Of a DNA stretch of 14,774 nucleotides, positions 6,873 through 13,232 are shown piece after piece. The stretch covers positions 1 to 14,774 of the forward strand of contig QHTS01000057.1 in NCBI GenBank assembly GCA_003220905.1, in the 5' to 3' direction. Positions within the stretch are counted from its first letter, which is position 1. The number at the start of each line of letters is the position of its first letter. Both the position numbers and the translations under genes were made by a program. This stretch comes from Gemmatimonadota bacterium. Lineage in GTDB: Bacteria > Gemmatimonadota > Gemmatimonadetes > Gemmatimonadales > GWC2-71-9. A model generated the notes under the pieces. The model was not told where the DNA came from, made no database searches, and saw only the letters and a program-made list of their open reading frames with translations.

Positions 6873-8017
6873 AGCGCCGTCGTCTTGCTGGTGCACGCGG
6901 CGTTCGGGGGCTCGACCAACCTGCTGCTGCACATTCCGGCCATCGCGCACGCGGCGGGACTCCGGCCGCCCACGGTCGAGGACTGGATCCGCGTGAATCG
7001 CGCCACGCCGCGCCTGGTCGATGCCCTGCCGAACGGCCCGCGCGGTCACCCGACCGTGCAGGTCTTCATGGCCGGCGGCGTGCCGGAGGTGATGCTCCAC
7101 CTGCGCCGCATGGGGCTGCTGCACGGCGACGTGCTAACGGTAACGGGCGACACCCTCGACGCAACGCTCGACTGGTGGGCGGCGAGCGAGCGGCGACGGG
7201 AAGCGCGGGCGCGGCTCGCGGCGGCGGCGGCGGTCGCTCCCGACGATGTCATCATGGGCCCCGATGCGGCGGGCGCGCCGGAATGACCAGCACCGTAGTG
7301 TTCCCGGTCGGGAACCTGGCACCCGAGGGGGCGGTGATCAAAGCGACCGCGGTGGACCCCTCTCTGGTGGGGGACGATCAGGTGTACCGCCACCGCGGCC
7401 CCGCGCGCGTGTTCGTCGACGAGCGCGACGCGATCCGGGCCGTGAAAGGGGCGGGGGGGGGGACCGAGCGGCCGATCCGGCCGGGCGACGTGATTGTCCT
7501 GATCGGCACTGGACCATCGGGCACGGGGATGCAGGAGACCGCGCAGATCACGACCGCGCTCAGGTACCTCCCGTGGGGGAAACACGTCGCGCTCCTCACC
7601 GACGGTCGCTTTTCCGGGTTCTCGAGTGGCGCCTGTGTGGGACACATCGGTCCGGAGGCGCTGCACGGCGGCCCGATCGGCCGGGTGCGCGACGATGACC
7701 TGATCGAAATCGTGATCGACCGCGGCACGCTCACGGGCTCGGTCGACCTCGTGGGAGCGGCCGGGCAGGCGCTCGCCGCGCCGACGTGTGCCGCGCTGCT
7801 CGGGGAGCGAGCCCCGCATCCCGGGCTCGCGCCCCGCGCGGCGCTGCCCGCGGACACGCGGCTCTGGGCGGCTCTCCAGCGGGCGAGCGGCGGTACGTGG
7901 GCCGGCTGCGTGTACGACGTCGATCGCATCGTGGCGACGCTCGAGGCTGGTCTCCACTCCACCAAGGAGGTGACACGATCTCGTTGCAGCGCTGGATTCG
8001 TGTCGTGGGAGTGTTAA
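6873..8017 (+). pseudogene. YjhG/YagF-type D-xylonate dehydratase, 5' half missing and frameshifted
   Basis: The C-terminal ~380 residues of an IlvD/Edd-family dehydratase, closest in pattern to YjhG/YagF enzymes (D-xylonate to 2-keto-3-deoxy-D-xylonate). Frame 1 (to 7286) has HAAFGGSTNLLLHIPAIAHA, then RLVDALPNGPRGHPTVQVF and AGGVPEVMLHLRRMG. Frame 2 (from 7283) has MTSTVVFPVGNLAPEGAVIK, then LLTDGRFSGFSSGACVGHIG with PEALHGGPIG (the second IlvD/Edd signature), and ends ASGGTWAGCVYDVDRIVATL. Adding one G to the GGG at 7271-7273 fuses them as DAAGRAGMTSTVVFP. The N-terminal half, with the main iron-sulfur ligands, is gone, replaced by the permease remnant and a palindrome. No start codon or ribosome site fits the remnant, so it is inactive as it stands. 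Confidence 0.87.
7964..7970 (+). promoter_or_regulatory. Strong Shine-Dalgarno facing an ATC codon
   Basis: AAGGAGG is a near-ideal ribosome-binding site. Seven bases downstream, where a start codon is expected, stands ATC (7978-7980), in frame with the SMP-30 signal peptide. The intact gene probably began with ATG here. TTG at 7984-7986 is the nearest usable start. Confidence 0.65.
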
Positions 8018-8166
8018 CGATCTTCGCTCCCGAGCTGGTGCTCGCACAGGATCCGTCCATTGTGGCTCCCGGCGCCAAGCTCGAGCGTCTGTTCGGCGAC
8101 GGGTTTTTCACCGAGGGTCCGGCGCAGGCGCCAGACGGCTCGGTCGTGGAGCGGACCGGATACTAG
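7984..8166 (+). pseudogene. SMP-30/gluconolactonase N-terminal fragment
   Basis: A 60-residue open frame from TTG. It has a signal peptide (LQRWIRVVGVLTIFAPELVLAQ), then DPSIVAPGAKLERLFGDGFF and TEGPAQAPDGSV. This is the exact opening of exported SMP-30/gluconolactonase/LRE proteins (normally ~300 residues), in which PDGSVYFSDI would follow. Homology stops near 8145, and six unrelated residues lead to TAG. The beta-propeller, with all its metal ligands, is missing. Such lactonases open sugar lactones to the acids that YjhG dehydrates, so the three remnants once formed one sugar-acid pathway. The break abuts the convergent YCII gene, whose stop overlaps this one in the tetramer CTAG (8163-8166). 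Confidence 0.75.
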
Positions 8167-8573
8167 CCGGGTCCGTAGAGAGGGGCACGGCCCTGCAGTG
8201 AGGGGTTGACCCGCCGCCGGACGGCCCCGATGTCCTGCACTGCCCGAACCTCGACGCAGCCGGTTTCGGCCCAGGGGAACTCCGCCGCGATACGGAGCGC
8301 CTCGTCCATGTCCTCGGCCTCGATCAGGTTGAAGCCCGCGAGCATTTCCTTGGTCTCGGTGAACGGTCCATCGACGACCGTCCGCCGGCCGTTGCGCACC
8401 CGCAGCGATTTGGCGGTCGCGGCGCGCTCGAGCATCTGGGAATCGAGCAAGCGCCCGTCTTGGCGCAGCTCATCGGCATGCGCGAGGCAGTCACGCATCT
8501 TCGCGTCGAACTGTCCCTCCGGGAGCGCGTTGAGCAGGGTGTCGTCGGTGTAGATCAGGATGGCGAATTTCAT
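8163..8573 (-). CDS. YCII-related (YciI/DGPF-domain) protein
   Basis: A 136-residue protein of the YCII/DGPF group (ferredoxin-like fold, distantly related to muconolactone isomerases). It opens MKFAILIYTDDTLLNALPEG and carries the signature DGPFTETKE at 68-76, followed by AGFNLIEAEDMDEALRIAAE and GCVEVRAVQD. The ATG at 8573 is preceded by AGAGGA about seven bases upstream; open frame beyond it lies over glpF and is not coding. Relatives are often encoded beside ECF sigma factors, but none is present here. The last ~20 residues (RRRVNPSLQGRAPLYGPG) go beyond the usual end and may be new sequence from a rearrangement next to the broken SMP-30 gene. On the minus strand, TGCCAA at 8613-8618 reads TTGGCA, a possible -35, but the -10 is poor. 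Confidence 0.9.
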   Translation of the reverse strand: MKFAILIYTDDTLLNALPEGQFDAKMRDCLAHADELRQDGRLLDSQMLERAATAKSLRVRNGRRTVVDGPFTETKEMLAGFNLIEAEDMDEALRIAAEFPWAETGCVEVRAVQDIGAVRRRVNPSLQGRAPLYGPG

Positions 8574-8630
8574 GTCGATTCCTCTGCAGCGGGTATGGTG
8601 ATGGAGTGCCTGAATGGTGCCAACTCTTGA

Positions 8631-9302
8631 ATGTGTAGACAAGGCGCCGCCGCGCTGGTACCTTCGCCGCTTCCCATTCAACCTTATGCCCCTTTTCTTG
8701 CAGAACTTCTCGGCACCATGCTGCTGGTCATCCTGGGCGATGGGGTGGTCGCCAACGTGGTGCTCAATAAGACCAAAGGTCAGAACGCCGGGTGGATCGT
8801 CATCACCGCAGGCTGGGGGTTCGGCGTGGCGGTCGCGGTGTATGCCGTCGGCACCTTCAGCGGCGCGCATTTGAACCCTTCGGTAACCATCGGCCTGGCT
8901 TCGATCGACAAGCTTGCGTGGGCCTCGGTGCCCGTGTATGTCGCGGCCCAAATGCTCGGCGCGTTTCTCGGTGCCACGATCGTCTGGCTCGCCTACCTGC
9001 CGCACTGGCCGATGACGGAGAGCCCGGCAGCGAAGAATCTCAACCCGGCATACGGCTGGGACGCAGGGCTAGGCCCGTTCCTGGTCGGAATCCTCGTGTG
9101 GGCTATCGGCCTTTCGTTGGGCGGGCCGACCGGCTACGCGATCAACCCGGCGCGCGACCTCGGTCCCCGGATCGCGCACGCGCTCCTGCCGATCGCGGGC
9201 AAGGGGAATTCGGATTGGGGCTATGCGTGGATCCCGGTGGCCGGACCGATCATCGGCGGGTTGATCGCGGCCTTCCTTTACAAGGCGTTGTGGCCGGTAT
9301 GA
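8631..9302 (+). CDS. glpF: Glycerol uptake facilitator (aquaporin family), apparently lacking one TM helix
   Basis: A MIP-family channel for glycerol, in the inner membrane. Seen are TM1 (LAELLGTMLLVILGDGVVAN), TM2 (GWIVITAGWGFGVAVAVYAV), half-helix GAHLNPSVT (NPS instead of NPA), TM3 (VPVYVAAQMLGAFLGATIVW), then LGPFLVGILVWAIGLSLGG, half-helix INPARD (D176 marks glycerol facilitators) and a last helix. After LPHWPMTESPAAKNLNPAYG, typical GlpF has ~40 more residues (a CTGPAI loop and the fourth helix); here they are missing in frame, giving 223 residues against ~240-280. The start is doubtful: ATG 8631 adds ~20 odd residues and lacks a Shine-Dalgarno. One more C in the CCCC at 8689-8692 would give the typical MPPFLAELLGT from ATG 8686. 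It overlaps glpK by 4 bp (ATGA). Confidence 0.88.
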   Translation: MCRQGAAALVPSPLPIQPYAPFLAELLGTMLLVILGDGVVANVVLNKTKGQNAGWIVITAGWGFGVAVAVYAVGTFSGAHLNPSVTIGLASIDKLAWASVPVYVAAQMLGAFLGATIVWLAYLPHWPMTESPAAKNLNPAYGWDAGLGPFLVGILVWAIGLSLGGPTGYAINPARDLGPRIAHALLPIAGKGNSDWGYAWIPVAGPIIGGLIAAFLYKALWPV

Positions 9303-10792
9303 AACACATCCTGGCCCTCGACCAAGGGACAACGAGCTCGCGCGCCATCGTGTTTGACCATAGCGGGAGCGTCGTTGCTTCGGCGCAAAAGGAGTTTCGC
9401 CAGATTTTTCCCGAGCCCGGCTGGGTGGAACACGATGCGACCGAGATCTGGGCCACCCAGCTGCACACGGCGACTGAAGCGCTCGGCAAGGCCGGACTGA
9501 CGGCGTCGGACATTGCGGGCATCGGGATAACGAATCAACGGGAAACCACGGTGGTCTGGGATCGCGACACGGGTGAGCCCGTGCACCATGCGATCGTGTG
9601 GCAGGATCGCCGCACGGCCGCCGCATGCGACCGGCTGAAGGCCCGCGGGCTGGCGCCGTTGATCAAGCGCAAAACGGGCCTTGTGGTAGACGCCTATTTC
9701 TCCGGCACGAAACTAGAGTGGATTCTGCGCAATGTCCCGGGCGCGCGGGCCAAAGCCAAGGCCGGCAAGCTGGCGTTCGGCACCGTGGACTCGTGGCTCG
9801 TGTGGAACCTGACGGGGGGCCGCGTGCACGTGACCGATCCGAGCAACGCGTCGCGCACGATGCTCTTCAATCTGCGAACCGGCGATTGGGACGACGAGCT
9901 GCTGGACGTGTTCGGTGTGCCGCGCTCGGTGTTGCCGGCGGTTGGGTCGTCGAGCGAAGTATACGGCGAAACGACGCTGTTCGCGGGGGGCCGAGCGATT
10001 CCGATTGCCGGCATTGCGGGCGACCAGCAGGCGGCGCTGTTCGGCCAGGCGTGCACCCAGCCCGGCATGGTGAAGAACACCTACGGCACTGGTTGCTTCA
10101 TGCTCATGAACACCGGCACGAAACCGATTGCCTCCAAGAACAATCTCCTTACGACGGTGGCGTGGCGCATCGGGAACCGGACCGAGTACGCGCTCGAAGG
10201 CAGCATTTTCATCGCCGGAGCGGTGGTGCAATGGCTGCGCGACGGACTGGGCATCATCCAGTCGTCGTCCGAGGTCGAAGCCCTGGCCTCGCAGGTGGAT
10301 GATACGGCTGGGGTGTATCTGGTCCCCGCCTTCGCCGGACTGGGCGCGCCGCACTGGGATCAGTATGCGCGCGGCCTCCTCGCGGGTGTCACGCGGGGCA
10401 CGACCGCAGCGCATATCGCGCGCGCGGCGTTGGAAGGAATCGCGTTTCAGGTGGCAGACGTGCTGCGCGCGATGGAGGCCGACGCGAAGATCAAGCTGAA
10501 GGAGCTGCGCGTGGACGGCGGCGCGTCCGCGAACAACCTGCTGATGCAATTCCAGTCACACCTCCTGGGCGTCCCCGTAGTGCGGCCCAAGGTCACCGAG
10601 ACCACGGCGCTCGGGGCGGCGTATCTCGCAGGATTGGCGGTCGGCTACTGGAAGGACCAAAAGCAGATCGCGGCGCAGTGGCAGGTGGATCGCCGCTTCA
10701 CGCACGCGATGAAACCGGCGCAGCGCAAGCAGCTCGAGGCGGGGTGGCGCAAGGCGCTCGAGCGGGCCAAACGATGGGAAGAGACGGTGTGA
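9299..10792 (+). CDS. glpK: Glycerol kinase
   Basis: A full-length 497-residue FGGY-family kinase (EC 2.7.1.30) that phosphorylates glycerol to sn-glycerol 3-phosphate, trapping it after entry by GlpF. The N-terminal phosphate loop is LALDQGTTSSRA (5-16). Glycerol contacts are R81 and E82 in NQRETT, W101 in IVWQDRRT, Y133 in DAYFSGTKLEW, and catalytic D242 in GIAGDQQAALFGQ. The ATP-side motifs KNTYGTGCF and RVDGGASANN are present. The start ATG overlaps the glpF TGA (ATGA), indicating coupled translation. No frame break or missing block is found, in contrast with both neighbours. No glpD (G3P dehydrogenase) follows; nagB comes next. Confidence 0.97.
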   Translation: MKHILALDQGTTSSRAIVFDHSGSVVASAQKEFRQIFPEPGWVEHDATEIWATQLHTATEALGKAGLTASDIAGIGITNQRETTVVWDRDTGEPVHHAIVWQDRRTAAACDRLKARGLAPLIKRKTGLVVDAYFSGTKLEWILRNVPGARAKAKAGKLAFGTVDSWLVWNLTGGRVHVTDPSNASRTMLFNLRTGDWDDELLDVFGVPRSVLPAVGSSSEVYGETTLFAGGRAIPIAGIAGDQQAALFGQACTQPGMVKNTYGTGCFMLMNTGTKPIASKNNLLTTVAWRIGNRTEYALEGSIFIAGAVVQWLRDGLGIIQSSSEVEALASQVDDTAGVYLVPAFAGLGAPHWDQYARGLLAGVTRGTTAAHIARAALEGIAFQVADVLRAMEADAKIKLKELRVDGGASANNLLMQFQSHLLGVPVVRPKVTETTALGAAYLAGLAVGYWKDQKQIAAQWQVDRRFTHAMKPAQRKQLEAGWRKALERAKRWEETV

Positions 10793-10807
10793 GGCTCGGG
10801 GGGCTCC

Positions 10808-11550
10808 ATGGAAGTCGTCATCAAGCGAGACTACGACGAGATGAGCAAGGCGGCGGCGCAGCTCGTCGTCGACGTGCTCAACACCAAGCCGAATGCCGTG
10901 CTCGGCATGGCGACCGGGTCCACGCCACTCGGCCTCTATCAGGAGCTGGTGCGGCTGCACCAGGCGGGGCAGGTCGACTTCTCCCGCGTGACGACGTTCA
11001 ACCTCGACGAATACGTCGGCCTGCCCGCGAATCATCCGCAGAGCTACCACTACTTCATGGACGAGCACTTCTTCCGGCACGTGAACATCCCCCGGCACAA
11101 CATCAACATTCCCTCGGGGACGACCAGCAACTACCCCGCCTTCTGCCAGTGGTACGAGGGGCGCATCGCCGAATGCGGTGGGATCGACCTGCAGATCCTG
11201 GGCATCGGCTCGGACGGCCACATCGCGTTCAACGAGCCGGGGAGCTCCCTGAGCTCGCGGACGCGGCTCAAGACGCTGTCCAAGCAGACCATCGACGACA
11301 ACGCCCGCTTCTTCGAGCGCCGAGAGGATGTGCCGGTCTATGCGATCACGATGGGCGTCGGGACCATCCTCGATGCGCGCAAGCTCGTCCTGGTCGCGAG
11401 CGGCAAGACGAAGGCGAAAGCGATCGGCCAGGCTGTGGAGGGACCGGTCACGAGCATGGTGACGGCGAGTGCCCTGCAGCTGCGGGCCTGACCATGCGCG
11501 ACTACTACGAGTTCATCTACGCGGCCAAGCCGGCGGCGCCGAAGTCCTAG
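10808..11550 (+). pseudogene. nagB: Glucosamine-6-phosphate deaminase, C-terminal deletion and frameshift
   Basis: NagB converts glucosamine 6-phosphate to fructose 6-phosphate and ammonia. The open frame runs to TGA 11489-11491 (227 residues). It contains VLGMATGSTPLGLY (phosphate loop), TFNLDEYVGL (catalytic Asp), LGIGSDGHIAFNEPG (Asp, His and Glu) and GPVTSMVTASALQL. After ALQL, family members continue with ~15 residues of the type HxDVTVVVDEAAA and a closing helix. Here the frame ends in RA, but one frame over, LTMRDYYEFIYAAKP (to 11550) is the true C-terminus. So about 45 bp plus the frame are lost near 11483. All catalytic residues remain, so partial activity of the truncated form is possible. 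It starts 15 bp after glpK and probably shares its transcript. Confidence 0.85.
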
Positions 11551-11562
11551 GGCGCGTCGGAG

Positions 11563-11922
11563 TCATGGTAAGAGAACCGCGTTCTCAACAAAAGCCTTCA
11601 ATCGGTCGGCCGCCGCGTCCCACTGAGCGGCAATGTGATCGAGGCACTGTTTCGCCTTTTCCAGGCGCTTTAGGTCCAGTGCCCAGACCCGCTCGCGCCC
11701 CCGGCGGGCATTGCGCACCAGCCCGGCATCGCCCAGGGCGTACAGGTGCCGCGTGATCGCCTGACGCGTCACGCCGGTGCCTTCGCTCAAGCGCGTGATC
11801 GAGAGCGGCCCGTCGACGGACAGGCGCCCCAGGAGACGGAGTCGTGTTGCGTCTCCCAGGGCGGCGAACACCGGCACGGCTTCGGTCAGCTTCAGGGCGG
11901 TCGCGCCGCGGTTACGAGACAT
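11563..11922 (-). CDS. ArsR-family winged-helix repressor
   Basis: A 119-residue ArsR/SmtB-type regulator. PVFAALGDATRLRLLGRLS (17-35) is the typical first helix pair. SITRLSEGTGVTRQAITRHL (41-60) with YALGDAGLV is the recognition helix-turn-helix. RGRERVWAL is the wing. The only cysteine is C93, so the ELCVCD metal site is absent and it is probably not a metal sensor. Its start overlaps the AHSA1-domain gene by 11 bp, so the two are coupled. ArsR-AHSA1 pairs are common, usually with the regulator first; here the order is reversed. It most likely represses its own operon through the two TGCAAC-N6-GTTGC sites upstream. Confidence 0.93.
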   Translation of the reverse strand: MSRNRGATALKLTEAVPVFAALGDATRLRLLGRLSVDGPLSITRLSEGTGVTRQAITRHLYALGDAGLVRNARRGRERVWALDLKRLEKAKQCLDHIAAQWDAAADRLKAFVENAVLLP

Positions 11923-12391
11923 ACCGCGCGAGGTTCTTGATCTGACCGGCCCACCCCTGGTCGTTCATGCGCAACGCCTCGGCCCGCCGGTCGAGCGGGA
12001 TCCGGTCGAAGCCGGACTCGACGATCGTGACGGCGGTGCCGTCGTCCATTTCCTCGAGCATGAACTCGACCAGAGTGGTCGGTTCGACTGAGTAGTCTTT
12101 CTTGGGGTCGATCGGGTAGGGGTGCCAGCGGTACGAGAAGTACCGCTCGGGCTCGATCCGCTCGACCAGCACCTCCATCGTGAGGTGCTCGTAGCCCGGA
12201 TGGGTGATCCTGCCCCGGATCGTGGCGCCCTTCGCAAACGTGCCCTCGAGGTTCACCCGGAACCATGCTCCAAACTCCTGTGCGTCGGTGATGGCGCGCC
12301 ATACGCGCGCACGCGAGGCGCGCAGGACGACCCGTTTTTCGATACGGTCGGTGCTCGAGCTGGCTCCAGCTGTATGGGCTTTCGCGGTCAT
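11912..12391 (-). CDS. AHSA1/SRPBCC-domain protein
   Basis: A 159-residue START-like protein of the AHSA1 (activator of Hsp90 ATPase 1 homology) group, a fold with a deep hydrophobic pocket for small ligands. Features: IEKRVVLRASRARVWRAITD (first strand and helix), then EFGAWFRVNLEGTFAKGATI, MEVLVERIEPERYFSYRWHP, and the final helix MNDQGWAGQIKNLARYVS. The ATG at 12391 was chosen because GGAGG lies eight bases upstream. The longer frame from 12460 would begin inside the -10 box of the promoter. First gene of a two-gene operon with the ArsR repressor. The ligand is unknown. Confidence 0.93.
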   Translation of the reverse strand: MTAKAHTAGASSSTDRIEKRVVLRASRARVWRAITDAQEFGAWFRVNLEGTFAKGATIRGRITHPGYEHLTMEVLVERIEPERYFSYRWHPYPIDPKKDYSVEPTTLVEFMLEEMDDGTAVTIVESGFDRIPLDRRAEALRMNDQGWAGQIKNLARYVS

Positions 12392-12436
12392 GCGTGGTGC
12401 CTCCGCTGCGGGGTCCGTAATCGGTCCAGGAACATG

Positions 12437-12454
12437 TGCAACGTTCGTGTTGCA
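12437..12454. promoter_or_regulatory. ArsR operator 1 (inverted repeat)
   Basis: TGCAAC-GTTCGT-GTTGCA is a perfect 6-bp inverted repeat with a 6-bp spacer, lying just downstream of the -10 box at the likely transcription start. It matches a second copy at 12480-12497, 43 bp away (about four helical turns). Assignment to the adjacent ArsR protein is inference from position. Confidence 0.7.
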
Positions 12455-12455
12455 T

Positions 12456-12484
12456 ATCATAGCATGGGATCGCTAGATATGCAA
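12456..12484 (-). promoter_or_regulatory. Sigma-70-like promoter of the AHSA1-arsR operon
   Basis: Read on the minus strand: TTGCAT (12484-12479) as -35, a 17-bp spacer, then TATGAT (12461-12456) as -10, five of six to consensus. The -35 is weak (three of six) and lies inside operator 2. The predicted leader to the ATG at 12391 is about 55-60 nt. Bound repressor at either operator would block polymerase. Confidence 0.7.
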
Positions 12485-12497
12485 CAGTAGTGTTGCG
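12480..12497. promoter_or_regulatory. ArsR operator 2 (inverted repeat)
   Basis: TGCAAC-AGTAGT-GTTGCG has the same arms and spacing as operator 1, with one mismatch at the last base. It covers the -35 box. The facing half-sites of the two operators also form a larger 9-bp inverted repeat, GTTGCATAT (12449-12457) and ATATGCAAC (12477-12485). Confidence 0.7.
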
Positions 12498-12517
12498 CGT
12501 TCAGGATAGGCCCTACC

Positions 12518-12530
12518 GGCGGGGCCCGCC
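12518..12530 (-). terminator. GC-rich hairpin at the Uma2 gene end
   Basis: GGCGGG-G-CCCGCC sits directly at the stop codon of the Uma2 gene. There is no following T-run, so termination is only a weak guess. Confidence 0.25.
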
Positions 12531-13075
12531 TACAGGATGGATGCGAGCGGGCACGCGAACCCGGGGAGCACGTCCTCGCCGTCGAGCGTGCCGTCGGCCG
12601 TCACGATCGGTTCGCTGCCGTCGAGGCGATAGACGCGGGCGAGACGGCGCTCCGGGTCCACGACCCAGACGAGCCTGGTGCCCGCGCAGAGCCAGTCGGC
12701 GACCTTGGCGAGGACCTCGCCTGGGCGATCGCTGGGGGACAGCACCTCGACGACGAGATCGGGCGCGAGGTCGGGGAAGCCGGCGGAGTCGGGGTGCGCG
12801 AGGCGCTCCCCACGCACGAACGCGACATCGGGGGCGCGGACCGTGTCGGGGTGCCGGGCAAGCATGAATCCCGTTTCCGCCGCGTAGACCGGGCCCAATC
12901 GGTGCGCGTCCGCATGGTTCGCGATGTAGCGCGCCAACGCCATCGCGACCCTCCCGTGCCGTCCCCCCGCGGGCTCGCGGACCACGAGCAACCCCTTCAC
13001 GAGCTCCACCCGCTTGTCGGGGATATGGAGGTGCAGCAGGTCGTCTGCCGTCATCAACTGGTCGGGACGTGACAT
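12530..13075 (-). CDS. Uma2-family (DUF820) PD-(D/E)xK nuclease-fold protein
   Basis: A 181-residue Uma2-family protein. Numbered from the ATG at 13075, it has MSRPDQLMTADDLLHLHIPD, then KRVELVKGLLVV (the ELVxG strand), the helix with GRHGRVAMALARYIA, RAPDVAFVR (active-site Asp, about D83), PDLVVEVLSPSDRPGEVLAK (Glu and Lys of the PD-(D/E)xK core), and LVWVVDPERRLARVYR. The catalytic set is intact. Uma2 proteins are often multicopy in cyanobacteria and soil bacteria; their biological role is mostly unknown. The ATG at 13075 gives the usual family opening; 13105 would add ten residues. Neither has a clear Shine-Dalgarno. It stands alone: the AHSA1 gene downstream has its own promoter. Confidence 0.9.
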   Translation of the reverse strand: MSRPDQLMTADDLLHLHIPDKRVELVKGLLVVREPAGGRHGRVAMALARYIANHADAHRLGPVYAAETGFMLARHPDTVRAPDVAFVRGERLAHPDSAGFPDLAPDLVVEVLSPSDRPGEVLAKVADWLCAGTRLVWVVDPERRLARVYRLDGSEPIVTADGTLDGEDVLPGFACPLASIL

Positions 13076-13195
13076 GGCGGGAACGTAGGCGCGCTCGGCG
13101 GGCATCGCAACTGGAATGCTACACGGCGGGCGTCAACCGGAGGTCAACGGGCAAAGGCAGGGGCCGGAGGCGTTCACCCTGGCTACCTCTCCGAT

Positions 13196-13220
13196 CCGGT
13201 CCTCACCCCCTGGCCCCCTC
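13196..13220. repeat. Partial second copy of the palindromic repeat
   Basis: This 25-base stretch matches 6811-6835 at 23 positions (same strand), covering the leader and the start of the left arm; the right arm is absent. It lies in the 157-bp gap between the Uma2 and creatininase-family genes, near the creatininase stop. No other structure is evident in that gap. Confidence 0.6.
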
Positions 13221-13232
13221 GACGTGGCGCTC

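Noticed and set aside
6360..7286. 308-codon frame read as a single GntP-YjhG fusion protein
   Set aside because: The middle (~6594-6870) is out of frame with GntP and includes the palindrome. It is a chance read-through between two remnants, not a designed fusion.
5867..8017. 716-codon plus-strand frame
   Set aside because: Only the last ~245 residues (from 7283) are real YjhG homology. The earlier part is a shadow of the DUF5916 and GntP regions in the wrong frame.
8574..8630. Clear divergent promoter between the YCII and glpF genes
   Set aside because: Only a TTGGCA-like -35 on the minus strand is seen, with a poor -10 (CACCAT). This is too weak to list as a feature.
8792..10792. 666-codon frame with a long N-terminal extension on glycerol kinase
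   Set aside because: The first ~170 residues are the glpF gene in another frame. GlpK homology starts exactly at ATG 9299.
12392..12460. Upstream ATG at 12460 for the AHSA1 gene
   Set aside because: It lies within the predicted -10 box, has no Shine-Dalgarno, and adds non-homologous residues; ATG 12391 has GGAGG at good spacing.
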